Source: Reticulitermes speratus (lineage: Eukaryota > Arthropoda > Insecta > Blattodea > Rhinotermitidae). From it: a stretch of 64,000 bases of DNA. Of the stretch, positions 32,603-42,115 are shown one piece after another (position 1 is the first letter of the stretch; every line of letters starts with the position of its first letter). The notes below the pieces were generated by a model. That model did not search any database and was not told the DNA's origin. It saw nothing but the letters and a program-made list of their open reading frames with translations. The position numbers were made by a program, and so were the translations under genes. The stretch is from positions 4,410,321 to 4,474,320 of the forward strand of contig JAJKFL010000005.1 in NCBI GenBank assembly GCA_021186555.1, given 5' to 3'.

Positions 32603-33010
32603 TGTCGACTTCGGTGGACTAGTGGTTAGCGTGCTCGCCACTGGACCCAAGGTTCGCGGGTTCGATCCCGACCGAGGTCGATGGATTTTTAAGGGTGATA
32701 AAAATCCGGAGCACCACTTCCTTCGGAGGGGAAGTAAAGCCGTCGGTCCCATGTCGTAGATTTACGGCATGTAAAAGAACCTTATGGGCATGAAGAAGAA
32801 CCAGTAGTGTCCGTAAGCTAAATTCAAGCGGCCATTTCTCACCCAAGTCTCCTGACTGACTGCCAGATGGCTCTGGCAGTCAGTCAGGATCGAGTTCAAA
32901 AGCGCGGCAGTGGCCGGTCCCTCACTGCCGCAAATGCAGAAAGACCTCGTAACCTCGGAAAGAGGAGCCCCAAGGGCTGTCGAGCCATGGTTATTATTAT
33001 TATTATTATT
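32603..33010 (+). mobile_element. tRNA-derived SINE, family F
   Basis: Head with GGACTAGTGGTTAGCGTGCT and B box GCGGGTTCGATCCCGACCG. The body includes GGGGAAGTAAAGCCGTCGG and GCAAATGCAGAAAGACC. The 3' end GGGCTGTCGAGCCATGG is followed by a TTA microsatellite tail. The 12-bp target duplication ATACATCTGTTT at 32591-32602 and 33011-33022 is perfect. The 3' end is nearly identical to that of family A1. Confidence 0.93.
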
Positions 33011-33135
33011 ATACATCTGTTTAAAAAGTTGGTACATCCACTTAAGAGTAAAACAAAATAAAACTTTGGTTCCCAGTGGATTCAACTATAAACTCCTAGG
33101 GAATTTGTTGCGTAAAAGTTTAAAATCACATATCC

Positions 33136-33167
33136 GTTGTTACGTGTTGTGCACAACACGTAACAAC
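33136..33167. repeat. 32-bp perfect palindrome
   Basis: Each 16-base half (GTTGTTACGTGTTGTG and CACAACACGTAACAAC) is the exact complement of the other, with no spacer. It lies in the internal region of the fold-back element 32468-33481, near its centre of symmetry. Confidence 0.9.
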
Positions 33168-33382
33168 ATAACACAGAAAGCTGCTACATCTCTGTGATAC
33201 TGCATACAAGACCGGACTGCCACTAATTTTTAAATATAATAACAACTATGTAATTTTAACCTTTTATGCAACAGATTCCCTAGGAGTTTATAGTTGAATC
33301 CATTGGGAACCGCAGTTTTATTTTGTTTCACTCTTAAGTGGATGTACCAAACAGATGTATAGTCTATGTTAAAGTACTTTGA

Positions 33383-33424
33383 CCCCTGAAGATGGCCTGT
33401 AACAGGCCGAAACATATGTGGGGG
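33383..33424 (+). ncRNA. Hammerhead-like motif, cleavage site altered
   Basis: CCC, CTGAAGA, T, GGCCTGT, AA, ACAGGCC, GAAA, CATATG, TG, GGGG. This is the mirror partner of 32526-32578. The nucleotide at the cleavage position is G (TG instead of TA), a change that prevents hammerhead cleavage, while helix II has become longer. Confidence 0.6.
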
Positions 33425-33481
33425 TGAATGACATTATTATAAGAATATAGTGCATGTGTTGGTGTAATAAAACTTTTAATT

Positions 33482-33813
33482 AGTAACAAAATGCACGGTA
33501 AATACAACGTGAAAGTTTTATATTGTTAGAAATGTAAATGTGTACTTGAGCTCTTGGGCTTTTCTGGCTAAACTTGAAGACAATTAAAATAAGCAGCTGA
33601 AATCGCACTCTGAAACAGAAATGTCTGAACCTAGTAATAGCAGGGAACAACTTTAAGCTTGTAGTCACTGAAATGGTTAAGTTTTTTTTAAACCCATGAT
33701 TTTCATTATCGTGTTACCGGTAATCCTCCGCTGGTCTGTGTCCTGAGCCAGATGAATCCAAACAACACCGTCACACATTTCCTTAAACTCCACGTCAATC
33801 TAACTATACCACC
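33482..33813. other. Unique sequence, nothing identified
   Basis: AAATGCACGGTAAA at about 33488 resembles the CACCGTGCAT motif that recurs around the fold-back elements. No other feature. Confidence 0.4.
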
Positions 33814-34062
33814 CATGCTGGACCAGGACAGATTAGGCGGTATAATGACTAGGCTACCGGCTGGTCGATCCGGGGTTCGAAACCCGCATGGACAAAATAT
33901 TTATCTCTTCTCCAAAACGTCTATACTGGTTGTGGGGCCCACACAGCCTCCTTTCCGATGAATACCAGGTAAACGGCGTGGATGAGTGGAGCTAGAACTC
34001 CTCAACTTACATGCCTTTCTGGCGCGGACAAGGACAAACTTACCTTTACGTTTTGACGGTAT
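33814..34062 (+). mobile_element. Diverged SINE related to family B
   Basis: B box GGGGTTCGAAACCCGC, then TCTTCTCCAAAACG, GGGGCCCACACAGCCTCC, GTGGATGAGTGGAGC and ACTTACCTTTACG. The A-box side is worn (ATTAGGCGGTATAATGACT). Confidence 0.65.
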
Positions 34063-34319
34063 CAACATGTATTTATTTCTTATTGTGGCATCAGCGGTAA
34101 ATTTGAAACGAAAGTGGGACGTCTTTTATGCCTTTCTAAAGTGATAAAAATTTCAGTCTTGTGGGAGATGACGCCGTGTAGGTTAGAAGGAAAAAATAAC
34201 GTGAGAAATGTATTTTCAAAGAGTATTTGTAAATTAGTGAACCACTTTAATATATATTAAATATTATCATCATCATCAACACCATCGTGAACGTGTCTAA
34301 GGTACAGGTCTTAGAAACT

Positions 34320-34660
34320 AAATAACTAACTAACTAACTCCATGCAGCAGAGTCCTTCCTGAGAAGCTAACAGGTCCTCAGCCAGTCAAGAAATTCCCCG
34401 CGTTTTATGGAACCCGAATGTTCATTACCGCATTCACAACAGCCCGCCACCTGTCCCTATCCTAAGCCATATCAATCCAGTCCATGCCCCCCATCCCATT
34501 TCTTGAAGATCCATTTTAATATTATCCTCCCATCTACGCCTGGGTCTTCCAAGTGGTCTCCTTCCCTCAGGTCTCCCCACCAAAACCCTGTATGCACCTC
34601 TCCCCTCACCCATACGTGCTACATGCCCCGCCCACCTCATTCTTCTCGATTTGATCACCC
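34320..34660 (-). pseudogene. LINE Y 3' end
   Basis: The minus strand encodes [40 protein letters not shown] and [20 protein letters not shown] in an open frame of 74 codons (34434-34658). A worn stretch and an AACT microsatellite tail follow at about 34324-34340. This is the conserved C-terminal tail of a non-LTR ORF2 protein. There is no RT domain, so it is 5' truncated. Its partner at 36846 lies on the opposite strand. Confidence 0.85.
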
Positions 34661-34854
34661 GAACAATATTTTGTTTATTTTTGTTAATCTTGGAGATTTA
34701 AAAATTGTACACTTTTTATCATTTGAACTTTTGTTTCTGAAATGTTATTGTACAATATAAGTGAATCAATTCGTCAATATACTTGTAATTAAACGTAATT
34801 TTTCTTTATATGTAGTAATTGAATTACGCGGTGATGTAATGTATAAACGTTATA
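34661..34854. other. Spacer
   Basis: AT-rich, no feature seen. Confidence 0.4.
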
Positions 34855-34931
34855 CAGGGCGTACACAAAAGAATGGTGCGGTTTCAATGTATATTATATG
34901 AATACCGCACCATTCTTTTGTGTATGCCCTG
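34855..34931. mobile_element. Palindromic hairpin MITE, copy 3
   Basis: 77 bp between TA dinucleotides. Arms CAGGGCGTACACAAAAGAAT and GGTGCGGT are mirrored, ending GTATGCCCTG. The loop is a short AT stretch. The arms are almost perfectly paired. Confidence 0.9.
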
Positions 34932-35322
34932 TATAATGTTAGCAGATTTAATTGTATTTCTCCTGTTTAACCTATTTAAAAATTATTTTCTTTAGAAGAG
35001 TACAAGAAGAATTTGTGCAAGATATTACTTTAAATCTGACTCAAGTTTTCGTCGGAAGGCTTGACAAATGATGACGGATGTTGACGCTTACCAAAACATG
35101 TGTGGGTGGGTGTTTAGGTGCACGGGAACAAAAAAATAAATACCCAAGGCGAAGCTCTAAATTCCCAGCATCATGGGTGTATTCTATTTCGGCACGCCGA
35201 GGTCCGAGTTGGAACTGATCCCATCTGGCCGCAGCACTAGGTTACGTGGGCTCGTCGCATTAGTAGCAAAGAAGTTCGCGTACGAACGAGACGAAGCGAG
35301 TGTCTTTTGAACACGACCAAAA
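34932..35322. promoter_or_regulatory. Possible 5' region of the 414-codon frame
   Basis: Contains no transposon after the hairpin MITE. An in-frame TGA at 35308-35310 closes the frame 12 bases before the ATG at 35323, so the coding region cannot extend upstream without splicing. No acceptor-like AG lies between that stop and the ATG. No TATA box could be assigned with confidence. Confidence 0.3.
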
Positions 35323-36567
35323 ATGTTGCTTGAAGTCGCCGATAAGAAACGAAGTAGAAACGTGCGCGAAGGAGTTGTCAATTATCCACGGAAAAGTGGC
35401 AGTGCCAAAGTTACGTCTGAGAGACATGTCAGTACAATGAGCAACAGCTTGCGTAAGTTACAACACAGTAAGTCATGCCGGTTTGTTGATGATTTGGACA
35501 TTGCTTCGGAACAGAGTTTGCTTAAACACAGACTGAGACTAGAAGATTTGCAAATGCCACGGATTCCCACATCAGATTTCACCACAAACGGAAACACCGT
35601 CGCACAACAGAATAAAATATTTAACATTAACGAAAAGTTGGATCTCAGAGTGCCTCGTTATGAAGACGTAAATATGAATGTAACGTGCGACGACGCCTGG
35701 TCGTGTCCGTGCATCTGTATCGATACGACGAAGGAAAACCATCAACTTGTTACGGTGGACAGTGACTCACTGGCCGGCAGTCCAATGGACCGCAGTCCAA
35801 TCATACGACTCAGTCTACGTAAACCGAGGAACTGGAAATGGAAGCTGACGACATCTGCCTCGTCACCAGCCATCGTTTTGCCCGTCATCAGACTGACTGA
35901 CGAGCAAGGTGGCGTGTTGCTGGACACCGGCGAGAAATCTGAATCAAGTAATGTCATCGACAGTAACGGAAATAGTAAGGAATATCCGATTGGATTAAAG
36001 CAGAGGAACAGATATAAACCGTCTGAAAACAGAGAAGACGAACAGCGGATTAACGAAGCTGCAGCGGATGGGGCAGTGCTTAGGAAGTACTCTGAACAGA
36101 AACAACAAGATGCGTTGCTGAGGAATATGTCAATAGAAGAGGGACAAAGGTTGATGATCGCAGAGAGGCATCGTACAGGGCAGACGGTAGAGACGAAACG
36201 AAATTTTTGCAAGTACCGGAGGACTCAGTCTGTTCATACAAGTCTCAGATCGGTGAGCGGGCAGGAATCCCAGTCTAATGGCTGTGCCGTGGGTTCCCGC
36301 TGTAACGACACGTCGAGGAACAAAGTGCATCGTCGCGTAATGGAGAGACGGCGTAACCGGAGGCACTCCTCCACGTCCACTGACTCATCGCCGGAGGTGC
36401 GTAGGAGGATGAGGCGCAGGAGTAAAGCTAGAGGTAGGACGGCATGCCGTAATGTTGCTTTGTGCTCGCTGTTAGTTCTTTGCACGCTTCGTATAAAGCG
36501 GACGGCGCGCCGGTGTGCGTCACATCCGGAACCGCTCACACTAAAGCCTTTACTTTATACATGTTAA
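35323..36567 (+). CDS. Uncharacterised protein, 414 residues
   Basis: The longest non-transposon open frame in the window and the best candidate host gene or single large exon. I do not recognise the family. The protein is polar and probably disordered. It has basic N-terminal stretches (KKRSRNVREG, SNSLRKLQHSKSC), a Cys-rich patch near residues 126-134 (SCPCICI) and a charged middle (ENREDEQRINEAAADGAVLR). Near residues 340-375 there is a strongly basic run (RRVMERRRNRRHSSTSTDSS, RRRMRRRSKARGR) that could be a nuclear signal. After it comes a short hydrophobic stretch (VALCSLLVLCTL) and a Cys-containing end. The ATG is preceded by an in-frame stop 12 bases upstream and has A at -3. AATAAA follows 77 bases after the stop. 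The string AGAGGTAGGA near 36431 could be a splice donor, in which case the last 40 residues would be intronic read-through. It lies between two oppositely oriented LINE Y tails. Whether it is expressed is unknown. Confidence 0.55.
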   Translation: MLLEVADKKRSRNVREGVVNYPRKSGSAKVTSERHVSTMSNSLRKLQHSKSCRFVDDLDIASEQSLLKHRLRLEDLQMPRIPTSDFTTNGNTVAQQNKIFNINEKLDLRVPRYEDVNMNVTCDDAWSCPCICIDTTKENHQLVTVDSDSLAGSPMDRSPIIRLSLRKPRNWKWKLTTSASSPAIVLPVIRLTDEQGGVLLDTGEKSESSNVIDSNGNSKEYPIGLKQRNRYKPSENREDEQRINEAAADGAVLRKYSEQKQQDALLRNMSIEEGQRLMIAERHRTGQTVETKRNFCKYRRTQSVHTSLRSVSGQESQSNGCAVGSRCNDTSRNKVHRRVMERRRNRRHSSTSTDSSPEVRRRMRRRSKARGRTACRNVALCSLLVLCTLRIKRTARRCASHPEPLTLKPLLYTC

Positions 36568-36644
36568 GGGAGGTTGACGGTAAAATTTCTTAAGTGGGTT
36601 TAATAATATTTTCTGTCGATACACAGTGAGCCCTACAGAACACG

Positions 36645-36650
36645 AATAAA
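36645..36650 (+). terminator. Polyadenylation signal
   Basis: Canonical AATAAA, 77 bases after the stop codon of the 414-codon frame. It supports a terminal exon but occurs often by chance in AT-rich DNA. Confidence 0.4.
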
Positions 36651-36845
36651 TTTATTAATTTTTTTCAAAGACGACATATGGTGCAAAAACGTGGAATTAT
36701 TGAAGTATATTCTTCATTGTTTATATCGTTTATTGTAAATATGTTTTTTATTCTTTAGTGTAGATATGTGGGCCTAAAAGTGTGGACGTAACTACATATC
36801 GAGGAGCTTTATGCTCTGTACTCCGCACCAAACATTATTCAGATG

Positions 36846-37170
36846 ATCAATCAAGAAGAATGAGATGGGCGGGGCATGTAACACGTATGGGAGACAGGTG
36901 AGGTGCATACAGAATTTTGGTGGGGAGACCTGAGCGAAAGAGATCACCTGGAAGACCTAGACGTAGATGGGAGGATAATATTAAAATGGATCTTCAAGAC
37001 GTTTCATGGCGAGGCGTGGACTGGATTGCTCTGGCTGAGGATAGGGACAGGTGGTGGGTTCCTTTGAATGCGGTACTGAACTTTCGGGTTCCGTAAAATG
37101 CGGGGAATTCCTTGACTAGCTGAGGAACTGTTAGCTTGTCAGGAAGGACTCTGCTCCATGGAGTTAGTTA
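36846..37170 (+). pseudogene. LINE Y 3' end, opposite copy
   Basis: Frames encode [15 protein letters not shown], a stop, [20 protein letters not shown] and [20 protein letters not shown], then [20 protein letters not shown] and FRVP. It ends in GTTAGTTAG. It is the same family as 34320-34660 but inverted, with one internal stop (TGA at about 36899). 5' truncated. Confidence 0.85.
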
Positions 37171-37711
37171 GTTTTCTTCTTTAGTGTAGTCCAAAACATA
37201 TGCTTGTTCCGCTGATGTAATTTTCTCACAAATTGATTTGTGTGTAGAAGAAATGAAGACATAGACGCTTCTGAAAAAATTTGCAGGATTTCGGAGATGC
37301 ATTCTCAGATGAGTTATTTGTTATTGTATATCTGTGTTTAGGCTGAGAGCCTTAACGTGTAGGTGTATATATGTTAACAAATGTGACATTAGGCACACTG
37401 CAGACATTGCTTTTTTCACGTAACTTTACCATGTTGGAAAGTGTTTTGCAGAAAAATCATTATATCATCTTTTGAAGTTTTGTAATTTTTGGTATATCTA
37501 CCTTGTGAAAGTCAGTATTATTTTCGTGTAAAGTAGGATATATATTTGTGCGTTAAAAATAAAAATTAAATTCACTTGGCGAGCTTTAATGCAGAGATCG
37601 TATATAAAAGTTACCTTGAATTACTTCAGCATCCGTTTCCCAATCTATGGTCCGCGGAACACTCGTAGTTCGCGAACATTTTGTAGGTGGTCTATTTGTG
37701 TCGAATATGTA
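37171..37711. other. Unique AT-rich sequence
   Basis: No open frame of note and no recognised repeat. Confidence 0.45.
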
Positions 37712-37788
37712 CAGGGTATACACAAAAGAATGGTGCGGTTTCCCTTTATTCACCATTGAATTCGCACCATTCTTTTGTGTATACTCTG
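37712..37788. mobile_element. Palindromic hairpin MITE, copy 4
   Basis: CAGGGTATACACAAAAGAAT and GGTGCGGTTT are mirrored, ending GTATACTCTG, with TA on both sides. Closest to copy 2 at 30202 (same TCCCTTTATTCACC-type loop). Confidence 0.9.
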
Positions 37789-38285
37789 TATTTAAACCAC
37801 ATTTTCATCAAAGGACGTAACCAAAATACGCACTTTATACGAACACAAAAGTTATGTATTTAAATAATCGAACATGTTTCTGTCTTCGTGTTCAGGGACA
37901 TCGCGTAATGCAATAGGATTTATGTATTTACGTGTTTGTACCAAGTGTACCTTGCTGGTTATATCCTTTGATTAAATTGGACTACACGATAGTAATGTAG
38001 AACAAAACGCATGCTATGTGTTTAACCTACTTTACTTTAAGCGGTATCGTATCACATTAAATTTTAACTGTAAGCGTGATTCAAAATTAACTTTACTTTC
38101 AGATTCCAAAAATTTTAATCCGTGTATTTTATGTATTTTTAAGGAATCTAATTTTTTTTTTTACATTTCGCTGTAAATAAAGATAATTATCGGCCAATTT
38201 AAATAATTTAATAATTTAAATATTAAATAATTTAATTTAATTATATAATAATTTAAACAATAATTTAAATTGTAAATAAGATGGC
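37789..38285. other. AT-rich sequence with TTTAAATAAT runs
   Basis: The last 100 bp is a low-complexity mixture of ATTTAAATAATTTAA blocks. No gene was seen. Confidence 0.45.
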
Positions 38286-38570
38286 CCAGTGGCCGTGCGG
38301 TCTAAGGCGTGGGTCTTCGGCGCTCGCTTGCTAGGATCGTGGGTTCGAATCCCACCGGGGGCATGGATGTCTGTCTCTTGTGAGTGTTGTGTGTTGTTGT
38401 CAGGTAGAGGTCTCTGCGTCGAGCCGATCCCTCGTCCAGAGGAGTCCTACCGACTGTGGTGTGTCTTTCAGTGTGATCAAAAGGAAATACAAACCTCGAC
38501 ACTGAAACGGGAAACCGAAATAGGTAAAAGAGGACGACTTAAAAAAAAAAGAAAAAAGATGGCACAGGAA
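38286..38570 (+). mobile_element. SINE family A3
   Basis: Head CAGTGGCCGTGCGGTCTAAG and B box GTGGGTTCGAATCCCACCG, then GTCAGGTAGAGGTCTCTGCG. The A3-specific 3' part is AAACCTCGACACTGAAACGG and GTAAAAGAGGACGAC, followed by an A-rich tail. AAGATGGC precedes and follows it (a short target duplication that overlaps the head). Confidence 0.88.
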
Positions 38571-39321
38571 TTGTTAGTTATGTGATTTGCGAGAAACAAA
38601 TATTGTAACACGCTGTATTTGGTGATTTTGAAGACGAAACTTCAACGTGGATTGATGGCTACGTTCCTCCACGTCATCCTTTCTGTTCTGACACTAAGAG
38701 CTCAACAGACGTCTACATTATGATCATCTCTCAGTTACACGCTTATGAACATTTTTACACACCCCTCACGTCAGTATATCGAACTTTGCACCAGATGCGT
38801 TTCAGGACTCCGAAATATAGATGTACATTTAATTCTGTGATATATACAAGATGGTTCGAAGCACCGTGTCTGTGTTTTGTGAACACACTGTCGTTCGCAC
38901 GCTGTCTTTTCTTATTTGTATCAACATTCATCACATCATATCTCCTGCATGATTCTATTTTATATAGGACCTTTTATTTTTGCATTTGTATCTTTTATCC
39001 TATACTCCATTTTGTTGCCACCAGATATTCCGTTTTATCTGCGTTCTGGACAACGTTAGGCGAAATATATTTTTCGTTAAGGCAATAAATCACGTTAAAT
39101 GATGTATATTTTCTGTATTCTCGCTGTAGCTCGGATGATATAAAAGTCTCAGCAAATCCGCTTTGGTTTATTAATATCTGTTTAGTATCGAATTGTTTCA
39201 CGTTCCATGTGAACACTTTCGCCGCTGCTGATTTCCCTTTCAACACACATGAACACTTGTGTAAGTACGTGTGATGTAATGCAGTTACACAATAGCATAA
39301 GCGTATTGTGGTGTTCGTACA
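38571..39321. other. Unassigned sequence
   Basis: A 122-codon plus frame (38720-39088) is rich in F, L, S and Y and has no motif. It overlaps the distal part of a 200-codon minus frame. Neither is supported as a gene. Confidence 0.35.
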
Positions 39322-39568
39322 ACTAGCTTCCGGAACAGTCACTATCGATACTGCTGCCACCTCTGTATAAGCTATGGTACTACTAGCTTTCTGAACAGTC
39401 ACTATCGATACTGCTGCCACCTCTGTATAAGCTATGGTACTACTAGCTTCCTGAACAGTCGCTATCGATACTGCTGCCACCTCTGTATAAGCAATGGTAC
39501 TACTAGCTTCCTGAGCAGTCACTATCGATACTGCTGCCACCTCTGTATAAGCTATGGTACTACTCGCT
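39322..39568. repeat. 60-bp tandem repeat, four copies
   Basis: Four copies of a unit containing ACAGTCACTATCGATACTGC and CACCTCTGTATAAGCTATGG. Because 60 is divisible by three, the minus strand stays open through it (200 codons, 38995-39597), with a 20-residue repeat SSTIAYTEVAAVSIVTVQEA. Differences between copies mostly change amino acids (P/Q, K/E, V/A), so there is no sign of selection for protein. Confidence 0.9.
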
Positions 39569-39972
39569 TGTATTTGTTTAACATCAATGTAATTCACAGT
39601 GCAATTCCGTCCGTCTGTCCGTGTTGCTGTGCATCTTTGAAACGAATGGGAGCAGAAAAGTGCAAATACGAGACTTTTTCGTTTTAAGGAAAGGAATTAG
39701 TAAAATGTGTTAAATTTTTTTTTGTTACTTTCTTATTACATATATGGTTTAGAATCTAAGTCAGTCTGTTTCCGCAGGTCTTTTAAAACACTAGACTAGA
39801 TACATTTATAGAACACAAGGAAAAGCCAAATTAGAGTCTTTGCTAAGATACGAGGAAAATTCTGTGGGTAAAACCCAAACTACCATCTTACATAGAATAT
39901 GGGGAGAAGCCCCTCAGAAAATTATCACGCTAAAGAAACCCCATCGCTCTTGTCAGTCCTGCGACAGAGAGA
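39569..39972. other. Unique sequence, nothing identified
   Basis: Contains CCGTCCGTCTGTCCGTG near 39606, a string also seen near 21216, 26510 and 42245. No gene. Confidence 0.4.
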
Positions 39973-40258
39973 AAGTAGGCCGCGATGGCTCAGTCGGTAT
40001 AGCGATTCGCTACGGACTGGACGGTCCGCGGATCGAATCCCGGTGGGGGCGAGGTTTTTTACACCCGTCCATACCAAACTTCGGACGTCCCCGAGCCTCC
40101 AATACAGATCATTCCCGGGAGTAAAGCGGCCAGGGCGTGGCCTTTACCATCCACCCCATTTAGCGCCGAGGTTAAAGAAAGTGTAGAGCTGTACCACTAC
40201 CCCCACTGTAGACCTTCATGGAAGGTTATAGGATGAATTTTACCTTCTTACCTTTAAC
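39973..40258 (+). mobile_element. SINE family B
   Basis: Full order: GGCCGCGATGGCTCAGTCGG, GCGGATCGAATCCCGGTGG, CATCCACCCCATTTAGCGCC, GAGGTTAAAGAAAGTG, then TTTTACCTTCTTACCTTTA. Moderately diverged from 2938-3228, and no clear target duplication. Confidence 0.88.
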
Positions 40259-40697
40259 ATTTAAATTAAACGCCAACGCTTATATAGTTCTTTTTTTCAT
40301 TAATTTTCATTTATACATTTTTCATGTTTTTCTATTTTCTGTTCACAGTTTGTGTTTTTTTTTTCTGCGAACAACGTTGACAAATTTCAGTGACAAAATA
40401 TTCTATGAACTTTTCCCGGACTCGGGTTAATGTTATTTTTGTTGGCAGCTGGCGGTATTTTTATCGGCAGGTATCACCGTCTTCGTCATCATCATCGCTG
40501 TCATATATATTAATAAGTAACTTCTGCTTGCGACATCATGATCTACTGAACTACGGAACGGATCTTTTAAAGACAGACTTTTTTTTAAAACATTATGATT
40601 CTGCATTAATGGTAATCTCCTTTGTTTTTATTCATTCCGTCTTAAAATTCATTTTTTTTTTAACGAGGAAAGACTAACGTTAAGAATTGACAGTGTT
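40259..40697. other. T-rich sequence, nothing identified
   Basis: Several T runs. Short overlapping frames (40218-40677) reflect T-rich composition. Confidence 0.4.
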
Positions 40698-40762
40698 GCC
40701 TCTACCGGAAGCCATAGAAAGCTAACTTATTTCTTGTACTTCCACTGGCCTCCGCTTGAGGC
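40698..40762. repeat. Short hairpin repeat G, copy 1
   Basis: Arms near GCCTCTACCGGAAGCCATAG and its imperfect complement CACTGGCCTCCGCTTGAGGC enclose AAGCTAACTTATTTC. It is preceded by ATTGACAGT, as is the better-paired copy at 45380-45440. Confidence 0.7.
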
Positions 40763-41048
40763 AGGACTGTCGATTTCCAAACGGATTATATTAACATAAA
40801 TTGTATACACACGCTAGCCAGCATGGCAATTCTGAGTCCAAACAAAGAAGACTGCACTGAAATAAATGAGCGGATCGTGAATACTTTGACGCAAGGCAAA
40901 TCTAGACTCTGCAGAATTCTGTCGAACGGCTCTATCCTGTTGAGTTTCTGAACACCGTCAGGTTTACCACCGCACACACTAAATTTGAACTTTAATCTAA
41001 ATTCACCGTGCGTTTCTGTAATCAGCAATAAGTCACCAACAAATGCAC
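40763..41048. other. Spacer, nothing identified
   Basis: CACCGTGCGTTTCTG near 41005 resembles the recurring CACCGTGCAT motif. Confidence 0.35.
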
Positions 41049-41325
41049 AGAACCGTCAATAAAGGTATAAATTAACCTTTTATCATTATTAATTTAGAGC
41101 TTAATTTAACATTTAACAATGGTGGATACATTCCAACAGGTTTTAGCGTCTGACCTTGAGCTTTGTTGTCGTAGAAAACGCAATTTGAATGGGAAATTTG
41201 TCATGCTTTAACGTTTTAAACTGCAGCAAATTTAAGAATATGACAATTGTGTTAAATTTCAAATTTAGTCAGCAATAAGTCACCAACAAATGTTAAAAGG
41301 TTAATTCATACCTTTATTGACGGTT
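41049..41325. repeat. Inverted repeat with helicase relic inside
   Basis: Arms of about 36 bp (ACCGTCAATAAAGGTATAAA with TTAACCTTTTA, and the complement at about 41290-41325) flank about 200 bp. A direct repeat CAGCAATAAGTCACCAACAA also occurs at about 41022 and 41270. Confidence 0.7.
41108..41206 (-). pseudogene. Helitron/PIF1-type helicase relic
   Basis: The minus strand encodes QFPIQIAFSTT in one frame, then NKAQGQTLKPVGMYP in the next. Together they approximate the FPVRLAFAMTINKSQGQT motif at the end of Helitron and PIF1-like helicases. The frameshift and short length mark it as a pseudogene. Confidence 0.55.
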
Positions 41326-41446
41326 TTAACGCAATTAATGCATTTAATGCAAAATTATTTTCACGCAACTCTGTCAGATGGGAGCCGAGTTTTTCCATGT
41401 AGACAGATAGACAGACAGCAGACGGACAGACATGAAGAACCTAGTA
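41326..41446. other. Spacer with GACAGACAG repeats
   Basis: A short AGACAGATAGACAGACAG-type run at about 41400-41430 lies just before the pogo-like MITE. Confidence 0.4.
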
Positions 41447-41920
41447 CAGTGGACCCTCGAACTTCGAACGGTTTGATGTTCGAACAACTTGAAACTCGAA
41501 CAAAAAATTCGAAGAAAATCCGGTTTTGAAACTCGAACAAAAACTCGAAAGTCGAACAAAGAATCACGTGGTCGCCTTCTCTCTCTGCTTGGTCCAGATG
41601 AAAGAAGGGTAATTCACCTTCCAGTGAACAGTAATATCCCTCCTACTATTATTATTGATTGATTATTATACAATATTTTTATGTATGTACTATTATAAAT
41701 AAAAATTTTCAATTATTGAAATTAAATATACTTGTTTTATCATTATGATCTTTTGAAATAGGCACTTAAAATGTTTTATATTGGGTAAATTTTGGGGGTC
41801 TGGAACGGATTAATTCAATTTACATTATTTCTTATGGGGAAATTTAACTCGAAAGTCGAACAACTTGAAAGTCGAACCGTCTCCTGGAACGGATTGTGTT
41901 CGAAGTTCGAGGTTCCGCTG
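41447..41920. mobile_element. Pogo/Tigger-like non-autonomous element
   Basis: 474 bp between TA dinucleotides (41445-41446 and 41921-41922). Ends CAGTGGACCCTCGAACTTCG and, inverted, CAGCGGAACCTCGAACTTCG. The CAGNGGANCCTCGA tip is typical of pogo/Tigger elements. Subterminal repeats of ACTCGAAAGTCGAAC occur on both sides. It has no coding capacity. Confidence 0.88.
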
Positions 41921-41981
41921 TAGTCACTTTTCGCGTTGTTTTTCAAAGACGTCTAAGCCTGCCTGTACATTTAAAACTGTG

Positions 41982-42115
41982 ACTGTAGCTTTTAGCAATA
42001 AACCCCCCTGACGATGATCCTAGGATCGAAACACGTGTAGGGGTACAATTTTAACAATTTTATAATAAAGCTACTTAAAAAGTGGTTTAAGTGTGCATCG
42101 GTTGGTTTATAACTT
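41982..42115 (+). mobile_element. Terminal arm of ribozyme-bearing element
   Basis: GTGACTGTAGCTTTTAGCAA leads into a hammerhead-like motif, then TTATAATAAAGCTACTTAAA and GTGCATCGGTTGGTTTATAA. The inverted counterpart lies at 44642-44785. The intervening 2.5 kb holds other repeats and no recognisable reverse transcriptase. Confidence 0.72.
42004..42043 (+). ncRNA. Hammerhead-like ribozyme motif
   Basis: CCCC, CTGACGA, T, GATCC, TA, GGATC, GAAA, CACGTG, TA, GGGG. Helix I is CCCC/GGGG, helix II GATCC/GGATC (compare GGCC/GGCC at 32526, a compensatory change) and helix III the palindrome CACGTG. All core boxes are intact apart from the extra T before helix II. Confidence 0.68.

Larger units (their letters stand above)
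32468..33481. mobile_element. Fold-back element with ribozyme-like ends
   Basis: Left arm 32468-32602 plus 33011-33130 and right arm about 33235-33481 are inverted copies. Shared landmarks include TAAAAGTTTTATTA, GTGCATATGTTGGT, AATGACATTATTATAAG, TAGGAGTTTATAGTTGAATC and GGATGTACCAA, in complementary order. The left arm is interrupted by a 408-bp SINE (32603-33010). Near each tip a hammerhead-like motif points outward toward the end of the element. There is no coding sequence. The layout suggests a non-autonomous relative of Penelope-like or retrozyme elements, which is inference. Confidence 0.75.

Noticed and set aside
35742-36212. 156-codon minus frame
   Set aside because: Antisense shadow of the 414-codon frame.
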